NCBI GenBank assembly: GCA_947488615.1
Contig: CANKZU010000004.1
Span: 186,001-250,000, forward strand
Length of the DNA stretch: 64,000 nt
Reading direction: 5' to 3'
DNA from: an uncultured Aurantimonas sp.
Lineage (GTDB): Bacteria; Pseudomonadota; Alphaproteobacteria; Rhizobiales; Rhizobiaceae
The position numbers and the translations under genes were made by a program. Shown here piece after piece: positions 8,533 through 15,891 of this stretch (its first letter is position 1; each line of letters opens with the position of its first letter). The notes beneath the pieces were generated by a model. It ran no database searches, was not told the DNA's origin, and was given only the letters and a program-made list of their open reading frames with translations.

Positions 8533-8919
8533 TTAGCGGGCCAGACTGGCGTGAAACCTGTGCATTGTCGTTTCAAGACCTTCTGCATCCGAGGCCGCCG
8601 AGACAGCGCGGTCATGACAAGATTCACACATGGTACTGTTATGTTCCGCCCTTGAAATCAGCAATTCGAGGCGGTCGATCGTGCCCTTCGCCTCGACAAT
8701 TTGAGCTTCCAGCGAACGCAGAGTCTGGACACCCTCATGCTTCAGCACGACGACCGCATCTGCCGCTCTCGTGATAGAGTGATCGGCTTCTTTCAGCGCG
8801 GCGCCGAGACCTCTTTCCGATGCCCGCAATGCTCGCAGTTCCTGATACATGCGACCGCTTCTCAATGCGGTGACGACGAGCGCCGCCATCAGCACGATGT
8901 CAGTCAGAAAGGATGTCAT
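8533..8919 (-). CDS. Membrane-anchored coiled-coil protein in the motor-switch operon (DUF6468-like?)
   Basis: A 128-residue protein starting inside the end of fliM (20-base overlap, ATG at 8919) and followed by fliN. It has one N-terminal membrane segment (about residues 3-19) and a long coiled coil (about 24-95). A CESC motif lies at about residue 97 and is followed by an H-rich tail. Layout and place recall the DUF6468 proteins of alphaproteobacterial flagellar clusters, but I cannot confirm that family here. The strict overlap with fliM implies coupled translation and a motor-related role. Confidence 0.7.
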   Translation of the reverse strand: MTSFLTDIVLMAALVVTALRSGRMYQELRALRASERGLGAALKEADHSITRAADAVVVLKHEGVQTLRSLEAQIVEAKGTIDRLELLISRAEHNSTMCESCHDRAVSAASDAEGLETTMHRFHASLAR

Positions 8920-9838
8920 CGATAAACTCCTCGGCAGGGTCCACCCGCTCTTCAATCCGCAGGACGTAGTCCACCCCCGAGCGCCCCATCCGGGCGCGCA
9001 AGAGGGCCCTACCCTCACATTCCACAGCGATCAGGCTGGCGGCGTTGATATCCAACTCGATCATTTCTCCCACTTTGAAACCCGCAATCCTTCTCAGCGG
9101 AATCTTTTTCTTAGCGAGAACCGCGTCCAGACGAAGATCGCTTTGGGCGAAGCTGGCCTTGATGCCTGCGGACCAACTTTCGTCGCGATCGAGTTTGGCG
9201 ACGTCAGGCAGTTCGCGGAGGAAGCGTCGGTGTGGAGCGAAGAAGCTGCTCGGCAGCCCAAAGGTAATGGTTGTCGTAAGAGTGCCAACGCGCAACTCGA
9301 ACCGGAACAGGACAAATCGGTCGCCGGTGTCGCCAAGTTGCTCGGCAAGTTCAGAGGGATCAATCAGATTGCTCGCCGACAGGCGGAATTCGGCGATATC
9401 GTTGAAGACCGGATCGGCAGCTTCCGCAATCGTCGTTAAGGCCAGTTTGACAACGCCGCGGTCGAGGTCAGTCGGTTTTCGGGGTTGATCATCCGAGGTC
9501 GAAGGCTCCGCCGCGAAGAGGGCGGCGATCAGAGCTTCGACACCCGAATTGTCGAGAGTGATGTAGCCGGGGTGCCGAAAGCGCGAGGAACTCAATACTG
9601 CATAGAGCGAATTGCTTGCGGTATCGGCATCCAGGTCCGGTGCGAAATCTGCTTCGATATCGTGCAAGGTGAAATCGAAAGAAGTGCCCGCGAGCGCCGT
9701 CATTCGAGCAGTGGCGGCGGTTGCCCACGCCTCGGCCAAGTGCCTGAGACGCGGCAGTTGTCCCGGCTCGAACTCGGCGGCAGCGCGAAGCCGGTCCCCT
9801 ACGTCTTCAGAATCGGATAACAAATGGGGCTCACTCAT
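8900..9838 (-). CDS. fliM: Flagellar motor switch protein FliM (divergent rhizobial type)
   Basis: A 312-residue C-ring protein. The middle CheC-like domain includes RFRHPGYITLDNSGVEALIA and the VKLALTTIAEAADPVF region. The C-terminal SpoA domain includes IPLRRIAGFKVGEMIELDIN and the closing ARMGRSGVDYVLRIEERV. The sequence is far from enteric FliM, as is usual in rhizobia, and the usual N-terminal CheY-binding motif is not obvious. It starts 3 bases after the motA stop and overlaps the next gene by 20 bases. Confidence 0.88.
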   Translation of the reverse strand: MSEPHLLSDSEDVGDRLRAAAEFEPGQLPRLRHLAEAWATAATARMTALAGTSFDFTLHDIEADFAPDLDADTASNSLYAVLSSSRFRHPGYITLDNSGVEALIAALFAAEPSTSDDQPRKPTDLDRGVVKLALTTIAEAADPVFNDIAEFRLSASNLIDPSELAEQLGDTGDRFVLFRFELRVGTLTTTITFGLPSSFFAPHRRFLRELPDVAKLDRDESWSAGIKASFAQSDLRLDAVLAKKKIPLRRIAGFKVGEMIELDINAASLIAVECEGRALLRARMGRSGVDYVLRIEERVDPAEEFIDDILSD

Positions 9839-9841
9839 CGA

Positions 9842-10705
9842 TCAGGCCGCCGATCCGCCGCCGATGGTTTCATTTTCGACCTGGTCGATGGTGGGACGGT
9901 CATAGGCAGAAATCGTCTTGCGTCCATATTCGAGTGCAACCTGCGGCATCGCACCGTTCATATAGGCGATAAGCGTCGATTTCACGATGGTGAACATCCG
10001 GCACTTCTTGTCGCGCACTCCTTTCACCTTGGTGGCGATCGGACCGACCACGCCGTAGGAAAAGAAGATGCCGGCGAAGGTTCCGACCAGTGCCGCGCCG
10101 ATCAGGCCACCGAGAATCTCAGGGGACTGATCCAAAGCGCCCATAGCCTTGATCACCCCGAGGACGGCCGCGACAATCCCGAGGGCGGGAAGGCCGTCAG
10201 CCATATCCTGCAAAGCGATCTTGGGTTTCAGCTGATCGTAGGTGATGGTCTGGATTTCCTCCTCCATCAACGACTCGATCTCGTGCGGCCGGGCATTGCC
10301 GATGATGATCAGTCGGCAATAGTCGCAAATGAAGCTGGTCATTGGATCGTCTTTCAGGACGTCCGGATAGGCTTGGAAGATCGTCGATTCCTTCGGGTCG
10401 TCGATGTGCGCCTCGACCTCGCTGCGCGATTTCGAGCGCATCTCGCGCATCAGCTGATGCAAGAGGCCGAGGACGTTCAAATAGTCGCTCGGCTTCGGAA
10501 CCTTGTTCTTGAAGGCCTCCATGACCGCCTTGCCCGTATCCTTCACGACCTTGGTCGGATTGGCGACGAGAAAGGTGCCGATCGATGAGCCCAGAATAAT
10601 AACGTACTCAAATGGCTGGACGAGAACCATCAATTTCCCGCCCATCGCGACGAAGCCACCGAACAGGGCTCCAAACGTCACGACCAGCCCAAGCAAAATA
10701 CCCAT
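9842..10705 (-). CDS. motA: Flagellar stator protein MotA
   Basis: A 287-residue inner-membrane stator subunit. N-terminal membrane segments read [20 protein letters not shown] and [18 protein letters not shown] cytoplasmic loop with charged residues follows. Two more segments come later, including the conserved [21 protein letters not shown] and [20 protein letters not shown]. MotA pairs with MotB to conduct protons and push on FliG. It is the first gene of the minus-strand motor-switch unit and diverges from the DUF1217 gene. Confidence 0.97.
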   Translation of the reverse strand: MGILLGLVVTFGALFGGFVAMGGKLMVLVQPFEYVIILGSSIGTFLVANPTKVVKDTGKAVMEAFKNKVPKPSDYLNVLGLLHQLMREMRSKSRSEVEAHIDDPKESTIFQAYPDVLKDDPMTSFICDYCRLIIIGNARPHEIESLMEEEIQTITYDQLKPKIALQDMADGLPALGIVAAVLGVIKAMGALDQSPEILGGLIGAALVGTFAGIFFSYGVVGPIATKVKGVRDKKCRMFTIVKSTLIAYMNGAMPQVALEYGRKTISAYDRPTIDQVENETIGGGSAA

Positions 10706-10881
10706 GCGGGCCCCCGATCTCTTAATTTTCGAGTTTCACCGGTAGGTAGGCCCGCTTGTGCGAGCCTTGCCGAGGGGTCTGTGCGGCCGGGAAAAGCCGT
10801 TCGGTCGCGCCGAACAGGCTGGCGCAAGCAAGCTGCCCGATTTTCGCACCACTTGAAATATTTCAACCGGAGGGCGCGACC
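10706..10881. promoter_or_regulatory. Divergent motA / flgF-operon control region with a 14-bp palindrome
   Basis: The 176 bases between motA (minus) and the DUF1217 gene (plus) must hold both promoters. A perfect 14-bp palindrome, TTGAAATATTTCAA, occupies 10853-10866, directly before the ribosome binding site (CCGGAGGG) of the plus-strand gene. It could be an operator or a 5' UTR element. No -35/-10 pair is convincing by eye. Confidence 0.4.
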
Positions 10882-11664
10882 ATGCTGGGCGCAACGACCA
10901 GTTTCGAACTCATACGTCGCGACCTTCCGGCCGCTCTCGATCGCACGGCGAAGCAGCCGACGGTCGAACGCGCGACCGAACGCTACCTGGAGGCAATCTC
11001 CTCGATCACGTCGGTTGAGGATTTCCTCTCCAACGATCGCGTCTACAATTACGCCATGAAGGCCTTCGGGCTGGAGGACATGACCTATGCCAAGGCGTTC
11101 ATGCGCAAGGTCCTGGTCGAAGGCATCGACGACAAGGACAGCTTTGCCAACAAGCTGACCGACAATCGCTACAAGGACTTCGCCGAAACCTTCAATTTCG
11201 CGCGTTACGACAAGACCGCGATGGCCTTCGACCGGGCCCAGCAGGGCGTCGTCGACAAATATATCCGCCAGACGCTGGAGGAAGACACCGGCAACCAAAG
11301 CGAAGGTGCGCGGCTCGCTCTGTATTTCGAGCGCGCGGCCCCCTCGATCACCAGCACCTTTTCGATCCTCGCCGACAGCGCGTTGATGAAGGTCGTCCAG
11401 GTCGCCTTCGGACTTCCGCCGGAAATGGGTGCGCTGGATATCGACAAGCAGGCGGAGGTGTATGAACAGCGGCTCGACATCGAGGACCTGAAAGACCCCG
11501 AGAAGCTGCAGAAGCTGCTCACGCGCTTCACCGCGATCTACGACACGACGGAAACCTCGGCACAAGCCTCCAATCCGGCCCTGGCGCTATTCGGAGCGAC
11601 GAGCCCCGGGATCGACGGCAATCTGCTGCTCACGCTCCAGTCGTACCGCAGCGGAGGCTTCTGA
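10882..11664 (+). CDS. DUF1217 flagellar-cluster protein
   Basis: A 260-residue protein from the ATG at 10882, chosen because CGGAGGG precedes it. It has repeated short blocks (VEDFLSNDRVYNYAMKAFGL; later KVVQVAFGLPPEMG), typical of DUF1217 proteins, which sit just before flgF in rhizobial flagellar clusters. The C-terminus (GNLLLTLQSYRSGGF) is like that of exported axial proteins, so it may be a flagellar export substrate. That is inference. The gene ends 2 bases before flgF. Confidence 0.85.
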   Translation: MLGATTSFELIRRDLPAALDRTAKQPTVERATERYLEAISSITSVEDFLSNDRVYNYAMKAFGLEDMTYAKAFMRKVLVEGIDDKDSFANKLTDNRYKDFAETFNFARYDKTAMAFDRAQQGVVDKYIRQTLEEDTGNQSEGARLALYFERAAPSITSTFSILADSALMKVVQVAFGLPPEMGALDIDKQAEVYEQRLDIEDLKDPEKLQKLLTRFTAIYDTTETSAQASNPALALFGATSPGIDGNLLLTLQSYRSGGF

Positions 11665-11666
11665 GC

Positions 11667-12392
11667 GTGCAGACCGCACTCCCCGTCGCCCTGTCCGCGC
11701 AACTCGCCCTTGAGAAGCGGCTGGACACGATCGCCCACAATGTCGCCAATGCTCGAACCGCCGGCTTTCGGGCCGAAGAGGTCAAGTTCGAGGCGTTGAT
11801 CTCCCGAGCCGGCGCCGACCCTGTCACCTTCGCCTCCGAGGGCACGACATTCCTGTCGACCCGCGCAGGGGAAATGACCCAGACAGGCAATACGCTCGAC
11901 ATGGCGGTCTCCGGCGATGCGTTCTTCGCGATCCAGGGGCCCAACGGGCCCGTGTATACGCGCGACGGACGAATGCGCATCAGCGCCGAAGGCACGGTGG
12001 AGACGCTCAATGGCTACCCGATCCTCGACGTTGGCGCCGCACCCTTACAGGTCGATCCGAACGCCGGACCGATCGCCATCGCGCGCGATGGCATGATCAC
12101 GCAGAACGGCGGCCAGATCGGCGCGGTCGGGCTGTTCGCCATGCCGCGGAACGCCAACCTGACGCGGTTCGAGAACTCCGGTGTCATCCCTGACCAGGCC
12201 GCGGTTCCCCTTGTCGACTTCGGCGATGTCGGCGTCATGCAGGGATTCGTCGAAGGCTCCAACGTCAATCCGGTCCTGGAGATCAGTCGTCTCATCGCCC
12301 TGCAGCGCGCTTTCGAAAGTGCCTCCAATCTCGTCCAGACCTCCGAGCGAACGCTCGACGATGCGGTCAAGAACCTCGGTAACATGTCGTGA
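11667..12392 (+). CDS. flgF: Flagellar rod protein FlgF
   Basis: A 241-residue proximal rod protein. The N-terminal motif is IAHNVANARTAGFRAEEVKF, the middle has GDAFFAIQGPNGPVYTRDGR, and the C-terminal helix is EGSNVNPVLEISRLIALQRA. It is secreted by the flagellar type III system. The start is GTG at 11667, two bases after the DUF1217 stop. The stop overlaps the fliI GTG as GTGA. Confidence 0.93.
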   Translation: MQTALPVALSAQLALEKRLDTIAHNVANARTAGFRAEEVKFEALISRAGADPVTFASEGTTFLSTRAGEMTQTGNTLDMAVSGDAFFAIQGPNGPVYTRDGRMRISAEGTVETLNGYPILDVGAAPLQVDPNAGPIAIARDGMITQNGGQIGAVGLFAMPRNANLTRFENSGVIPDQAAVPLVDFGDVGVMQGFVEGSNVNPVLEISRLIALQRAFESASNLVQTSERTLDDAVKNLGNMS

Positions 12393-13738
12393 CGGCACTT
12401 GCGGAAAGCAGCTACAAGATCCCGCCACTCGATGAGGAGCGCCTTGCGATCTCGGGACACATCGTCGACGTCTCCCCCCAGGCCTTCAAGGTGGCGGGTC
12501 TGTCGCCCTTCGTGCAGCTCGGTGACTGTGTCGCCTGTCCCGGCCCGAACGGCGAGGAAATCGGCGAGGTGGTCCGCATCGAGGCGGACAGCCTGACAAT
12601 CAAGCCTTTTGGCAGCCGCTTCAACCGAGGGGTCAAGGCGCCGGCACGGCGAATCGGCCCGTTGACGGTCGCGCCGTCGGAGCACTGGAAAGGGCGGGTC
12701 GTGAACGCGTTCGGCATGCCCTGCGACGGGGCTGGGCCGCTGGCCGCCGGCGACGAGGATCGCCTGGCCGACGCCGCACCGCCACCCGCGCTGCGGCGCG
12801 GCCGTGTGGGCAGCCCGGTGCCGACCGGGGTGCATGCAATTGATATCTTTACCCCGCTGGTCAAAGGGCAGCGCATCGGCATCTTCGCCGGTTCCGGCGT
12901 GGGTAAGTCGACGCTAATGGGCATGCTGGCGCGCGCGCAGGGCTTCGACACAGTGGTCGTTGCTCTGGTCGGCGAGCGCGGCCGCGAAGTCCGCGAGTTT
13001 CTCGAAGAGACGATGGGCGGCGACTTGCAAAAGCTCGTCACTGTCGTCGCGACGGGAGACGAGAGCCCGATGATGCGGCGGCTCGCACCACGCACAGCGA
13101 CATCGGTCGCCGAGTATTTTCGTGACCGTGGCGAAAACGTCCTGCTCATCGTCGATAGCGTGACCCGCCTCGCCCATGCCGCCCGCGACGTGGCGCTGGC
13201 AGCCGGCGAACCGCCGGTGGCGCGGGGCTATCCGCCCAGCGTCTTTTCCGAGTTGCCGCGGCTTCTCGAACGCGCCGGACCCGGTCTCGACGGTTCCGGC
13301 ACGATCACCGGCATCTTCTCGGTTCTGGTCGATGGCGACGATCACAATGATCCGATCGCCGACGCCATCCGCGGCACGCTCGACGGCCATATCGTCCTGG
13401 ACAGGGTGATCGCCGAGCAGGGGCGGTTCCCGGCGGTGGACGTGCTGAAATCGATATCGCGCCTCGCCGACCGCGTCTGGGACGAGCAGCAGCGCGAACT
13501 CGTCATCCGTCTGCGAAGCATGATCTCGCGCTATGAAGACACGCGCGATCTGCGTTTGCTCGGCGGCTATCAACGCGGCAATGACGAGACCCTGGATCAG
13601 GCCGTCGACCTCGTTCCGCATGTTTACGACTATATGGTGCAGCACCCCGGAGCCATCACAAGCGCAGAGCCCTTCGCCGAACTCAGCGCGAGGCTGAAGA
13701 AAAGCTTTGCCGCGGCGCGGGGGTCGGCCAAGGCGTGA
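12389..13738 (+). CDS. fliI: Flagellar type III export ATPase FliI
   Basis: A 449-residue F1-beta-like ATPase that energises flagellar export at the cytoplasmic face. The Walker A motif GSGVGKST is at about residues 168-175 and Walker B is in NVLLIVDSVTRLAHA. The family block GYPPSVFSELPRLLERAG follows. The N-terminal beta-barrel domain is complete. Its GTG start overlaps flgF. fliJ does not follow; instead comes a palindrome-rich spacer and an efflux regulator, so the flagellar unit ends here. Confidence 0.97.
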   Translation: MTALAESSYKIPPLDEERLAISGHIVDVSPQAFKVAGLSPFVQLGDCVACPGPNGEEIGEVVRIEADSLTIKPFGSRFNRGVKAPARRIGPLTVAPSEHWKGRVVNAFGMPCDGAGPLAAGDEDRLADAAPPPALRRGRVGSPVPTGVHAIDIFTPLVKGQRIGIFAGSGVGKSTLMGMLARAQGFDTVVVALVGERGREVREFLEETMGGDLQKLVTVVATGDESPMMRRLAPRTATSVAEYFRDRGENVLLIVDSVTRLAHAARDVALAAGEPPVARGYPPSVFSELPRLLERAGPGLDGSGTITGIFSVLVDGDDHNDPIADAIRGTLDGHIVLDRVIAEQGRFPAVDVLKSISRLADRVWDEQQRELVIRLRSMISRYEDTRDLRLLGGYQRGNDETLDQAVDLVPHVYDYMVQHPGAITSAEPFAELSARLKKSFAAARGSAKA

Positions 13739-13739
13739 C

Positions 13740-13757
13740 GTTCAGTCGCAACTGAAC
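13740..13757. promoter_or_regulatory. Palindrome 1 upstream of the MarR-efflux operon
   Basis: A perfect inverted repeat with arms GTTCAGT/ACTGAAC and a 4-base spacer. It begins 2 bases after the fliI stop and is followed by AATTTTT, so as RNA it might also act as a weak terminator for fliI. It shares the GTTCAGT core with palindrome 2. The centre-to-centre distance is 28 bases. Confidence 0.6.
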
Positions 13758-13765
13758 AATTTTTA

Positions 13766-13787
13766 CCGTTCAGTCTTGACTGAACGG
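13766..13787. promoter_or_regulatory. Palindrome 2, probable operator over the -35 of the MarR gene
   Basis: A perfect 22-bp palindrome with 10-base arms (CCGTTCAGTC / GACTGAACGG) and a TT centre. It contains the TTGACT taken as the -35 element of the regulator promoter, so a protein bound here would block RNA polymerase. Self-regulation by the adjacent MarR-type product is the simplest reading. Confidence 0.7.
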
Positions 13788-13804
13788 CAGGCCGATCGTA
13801 TCTG
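13776..13804 (+). promoter_or_regulatory. Sigma-70-type promoter giving a leaderless regulator mRNA
   Basis: TTGACT (13776-13781), a 17-base spacer, then TATCTG (13799-13804). Transcription would start about 6-8 bases later, at or within a base or two of the ATG at 13811. No ribosome binding site lies before that ATG, which fits a leaderless message. Confidence 0.6.
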
Positions 13805-13810
13805 CGATCG

Positions 13811-14323
13811 ATGAATATCGCTATCGATCAAGATTTGGTCCACGCCTGCCCGCAGGATCTTTGCCGCGCCCGCTTCATTGACCGGATGGGAGATCATCTG
13901 GAAGCGGAGGGGATGCCGCGCATCGCCGGGCGGTTATTCGGCCTGATGATCCTGGAACCAGGAGTTGTCAGCTTCAGCGACCTCGCGGCGCGGCTCTCTG
14001 TCAGCCGGGCGTCGATCTCGACCAATGCCCGCCTCCTCGAAAGCAAGGGGCTCATCGTCAAGGTTCAGGTCGAGGGGGAGCGGCAGGATTTCTTCCGTCT
14101 CGCCGACCGGCCCTACGTCAACATGATCCGCGGCGTGGCCCACCGGATGGAAGAGACGCAAGCCAGCATCATCACGGCGGAGACCGACCTGCCGCCGGAC
14201 GCGACTGCCGAGCGCCAGCGTCTCGAACAGGCCCGCGCGTTCTTCGAGACAGCCGTCGCCTCGCTCAACGAACTCGCGGCCAAGCTGTGCCGGCTCGATG
14301 AAGAAGGGCGGGACAAGCGATGA
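13811..14323 (+). CDS. MarR/GbsR-type transcriptional regulator of the efflux operon
   Basis: A 170-residue protein with a winged helix-turn-helix at about residues 30-95 (FSDLAARLSVSRASISTNAR as the recognition part, then EGERQDFFRLADRPYVN). A long C-terminal helix probably dimerises. It lies upstream of and overlaps (ATGA) the efflux adaptor gene, so it most likely represses its own operon through the two palindromes at 13740-13787. The ligand is unknown. GbsR-like and MarR-like are hard to separate by eye. Confidence 0.85.
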   Translation: MNIAIDQDLVHACPQDLCRARFIDRMGDHLEAEGMPRIAGRLFGLMILEPGVVSFSDLAARLSVSRASISTNARLLESKGLIVKVQVEGERQDFFRLADRPYVNMIRGVAHRMEETQASIITAETDLPPDATAERQRLEQARAFFETAVASLNELAAKLCRLDEEGRDKR

Positions 14324-15891
14324 ATCCGGACACGAACTCAGCACCCTCCCCGGTGGCGGAATCGGCGCCGGCACCGGCGCCAAAGGAGCGCAAGTCACGC
14401 GCCGGCTGGCTGGCGGCTTTATTCGTCCTCGCCCTCGTCGGCTGGATGGGCTCGGGCTATTATTATCCGGACCAGGATCAAACTGTCGAAGCGGCGAAAT
14501 CCAAGACCCGCGAACCCTTCAAGGTCGAGGCATTCGCCTCCCGCGCCAAGCCAGTGGTCGAGTTCGTCGCGGCGGAGGGCCAGGTTCTGCCTGACCGCAC
14601 GACGCCGGTTCGCGCCAAGGTGGGCGGGACGGTCGAGGCCATAGCCGTCAAGAAAGGCGACTTTCTCGAGGAAGGCGCGTTGATCGCCAAGATCGCCCTC
14701 GCCGACCGCGAGGCACAGCGCATCCAGGCCGAGGCCGAGCTTGCCCGCCGCCAGGGCGAATTCGACCGCGTGTCGGGGCTGGCCAAGCGCGGCTATACGA
14801 CGGCGGCCCAGGTCGAGGAAGCGCAGGCCGAGTTGGCCAAGGCGCGAGCGTCGCTTGCCGCGATCGAAAAGACCACCGGCGACACCGAGATACGCGCGCC
14901 GATCACCGGCACCCTCGACCGGTTCGATCTGGATCTTGGCGAATTCGTAGCCGCGAGCGCCGAGGTCGGCGTCCAGATCGACAACGATCCGCTGACCGTC
15001 GATGTCGAGATCGCCCAGCAAAATGTCGCGCGCGTGCGGACCGGGCAGTCCGCCTCGGTGACCTTCATCACCGAGGAAACCCGTCAGGGCACCGTCCGCT
15101 ATATCGCCGCGAACGCCAGTTCCGCCACCCGGACCTTCCCGGTGGAGATCACCGTGCCCAATCCCAAACGCGATATCCCGGCCGGCATCTCGGCGCAGGT
15201 GCGTATACCCGTCGGCGAGGTCCCCGCACATTTCCTGTCCGCCGCCGTTCTGGCACTCGGGTCGGACGGCACGCTCGGCGTCAAGGCGGTCGATGCCGAG
15301 AACAAGGTCACCTTCCACTCGATCGAGCTCGTAAGGGCGGAGACGACCGGGCTTTGGGTCGCCGGACTTCCCGAGTCTCTGCGGATCATTACCGTCGGCC
15401 AGGGTTTCGTTTCCGAAAACGAAGATGTCAGCGTGATCGAGGCAACGCCCGGTGAGGCGCGAGGTGAGCCGTCGAATCCGGCGATCACGCCTCCCGAAGC
15501 CGAGCCGGCGGCTGTGGGCGACGGCATACTGGATGATGAGCCGACAGCCGAGGCGCCGGCGACACACCCGGAAACAGCGACTGGAAGCGTGCGCGCGGCC
15601 GCTTCTCCATCGACGCCCAAAACGGTGGAGACCGCCGCGCTGAACGAGCCGTCCGATACGAGCGACCCCAAAGCCAAGAGCGCCGGCGACGGACCGTCGA
15701 TCCAGCTCCTGCAACAGCGACTTCGCGCCTTGGGCTACGAACCGGGACCGGTCGATGGCCTGCTGGGGGACGCGACCCGCGAGGCGATCAAGAAATTCCA
15801 GCGCGACAACGGTCTCGACGTCACCGGCGAGATCACCGCGAAACTGGCGAACGCCCTGTTCGCGACCGACACGGCCGGGGGGCGCCGATGA
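14320..15891 (+). CDS. RND efflux adaptor (membrane fusion protein) with C-terminal peptidoglycan-binding domain
   Basis: A 523-residue periplasmic adaptor. It has an N-terminal membrane anchor (about 30-48), a lipoyl/hairpin region (KVGGTVEAIAVKKGDFLEEG, then KRGYTTAAQVEEAQAELAKA) and beta-barrel domains to about residue 375. A Pro/Ala/Glu-rich linker spans about 375-455. The last 60 or so residues are a PG_binding_1 domain (LQQRLRALGYEPGPVDGLLG, then AIKKFQRDNGL). Most adaptors are about 370-400 residues and end at the barrel, so the wall-binding tail is an addition. It overlaps both its neighbours by 4 bases. Confidence 0.9.
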   Translation: MNPDTNSAPSPVAESAPAPAPKERKSRAGWLAALFVLALVGWMGSGYYYPDQDQTVEAAKSKTREPFKVEAFASRAKPVVEFVAAEGQVLPDRTTPVRAKVGGTVEAIAVKKGDFLEEGALIAKIALADREAQRIQAEAELARRQGEFDRVSGLAKRGYTTAAQVEEAQAELAKARASLAAIEKTTGDTEIRAPITGTLDRFDLDLGEFVAASAEVGVQIDNDPLTVDVEIAQQNVARVRTGQSASVTFITEETRQGTVRYIAANASSATRTFPVEITVPNPKRDIPAGISAQVRIPVGEVPAHFLSAAVLALGSDGTLGVKAVDAENKVTFHSIELVRAETTGLWVAGLPESLRIITVGQGFVSENEDVSVIEATPGEARGEPSNPAITPPEAEPAAVGDGILDDEPTAEAPATHPETATGSVRAAASPSTPKTVETAALNEPSDTSDPKAKSAGDGPSIQLLQQRLRALGYEPGPVDGLLGDATREAIKKFQRDNGLDVTGEITAKLANALFATDTAGGRR

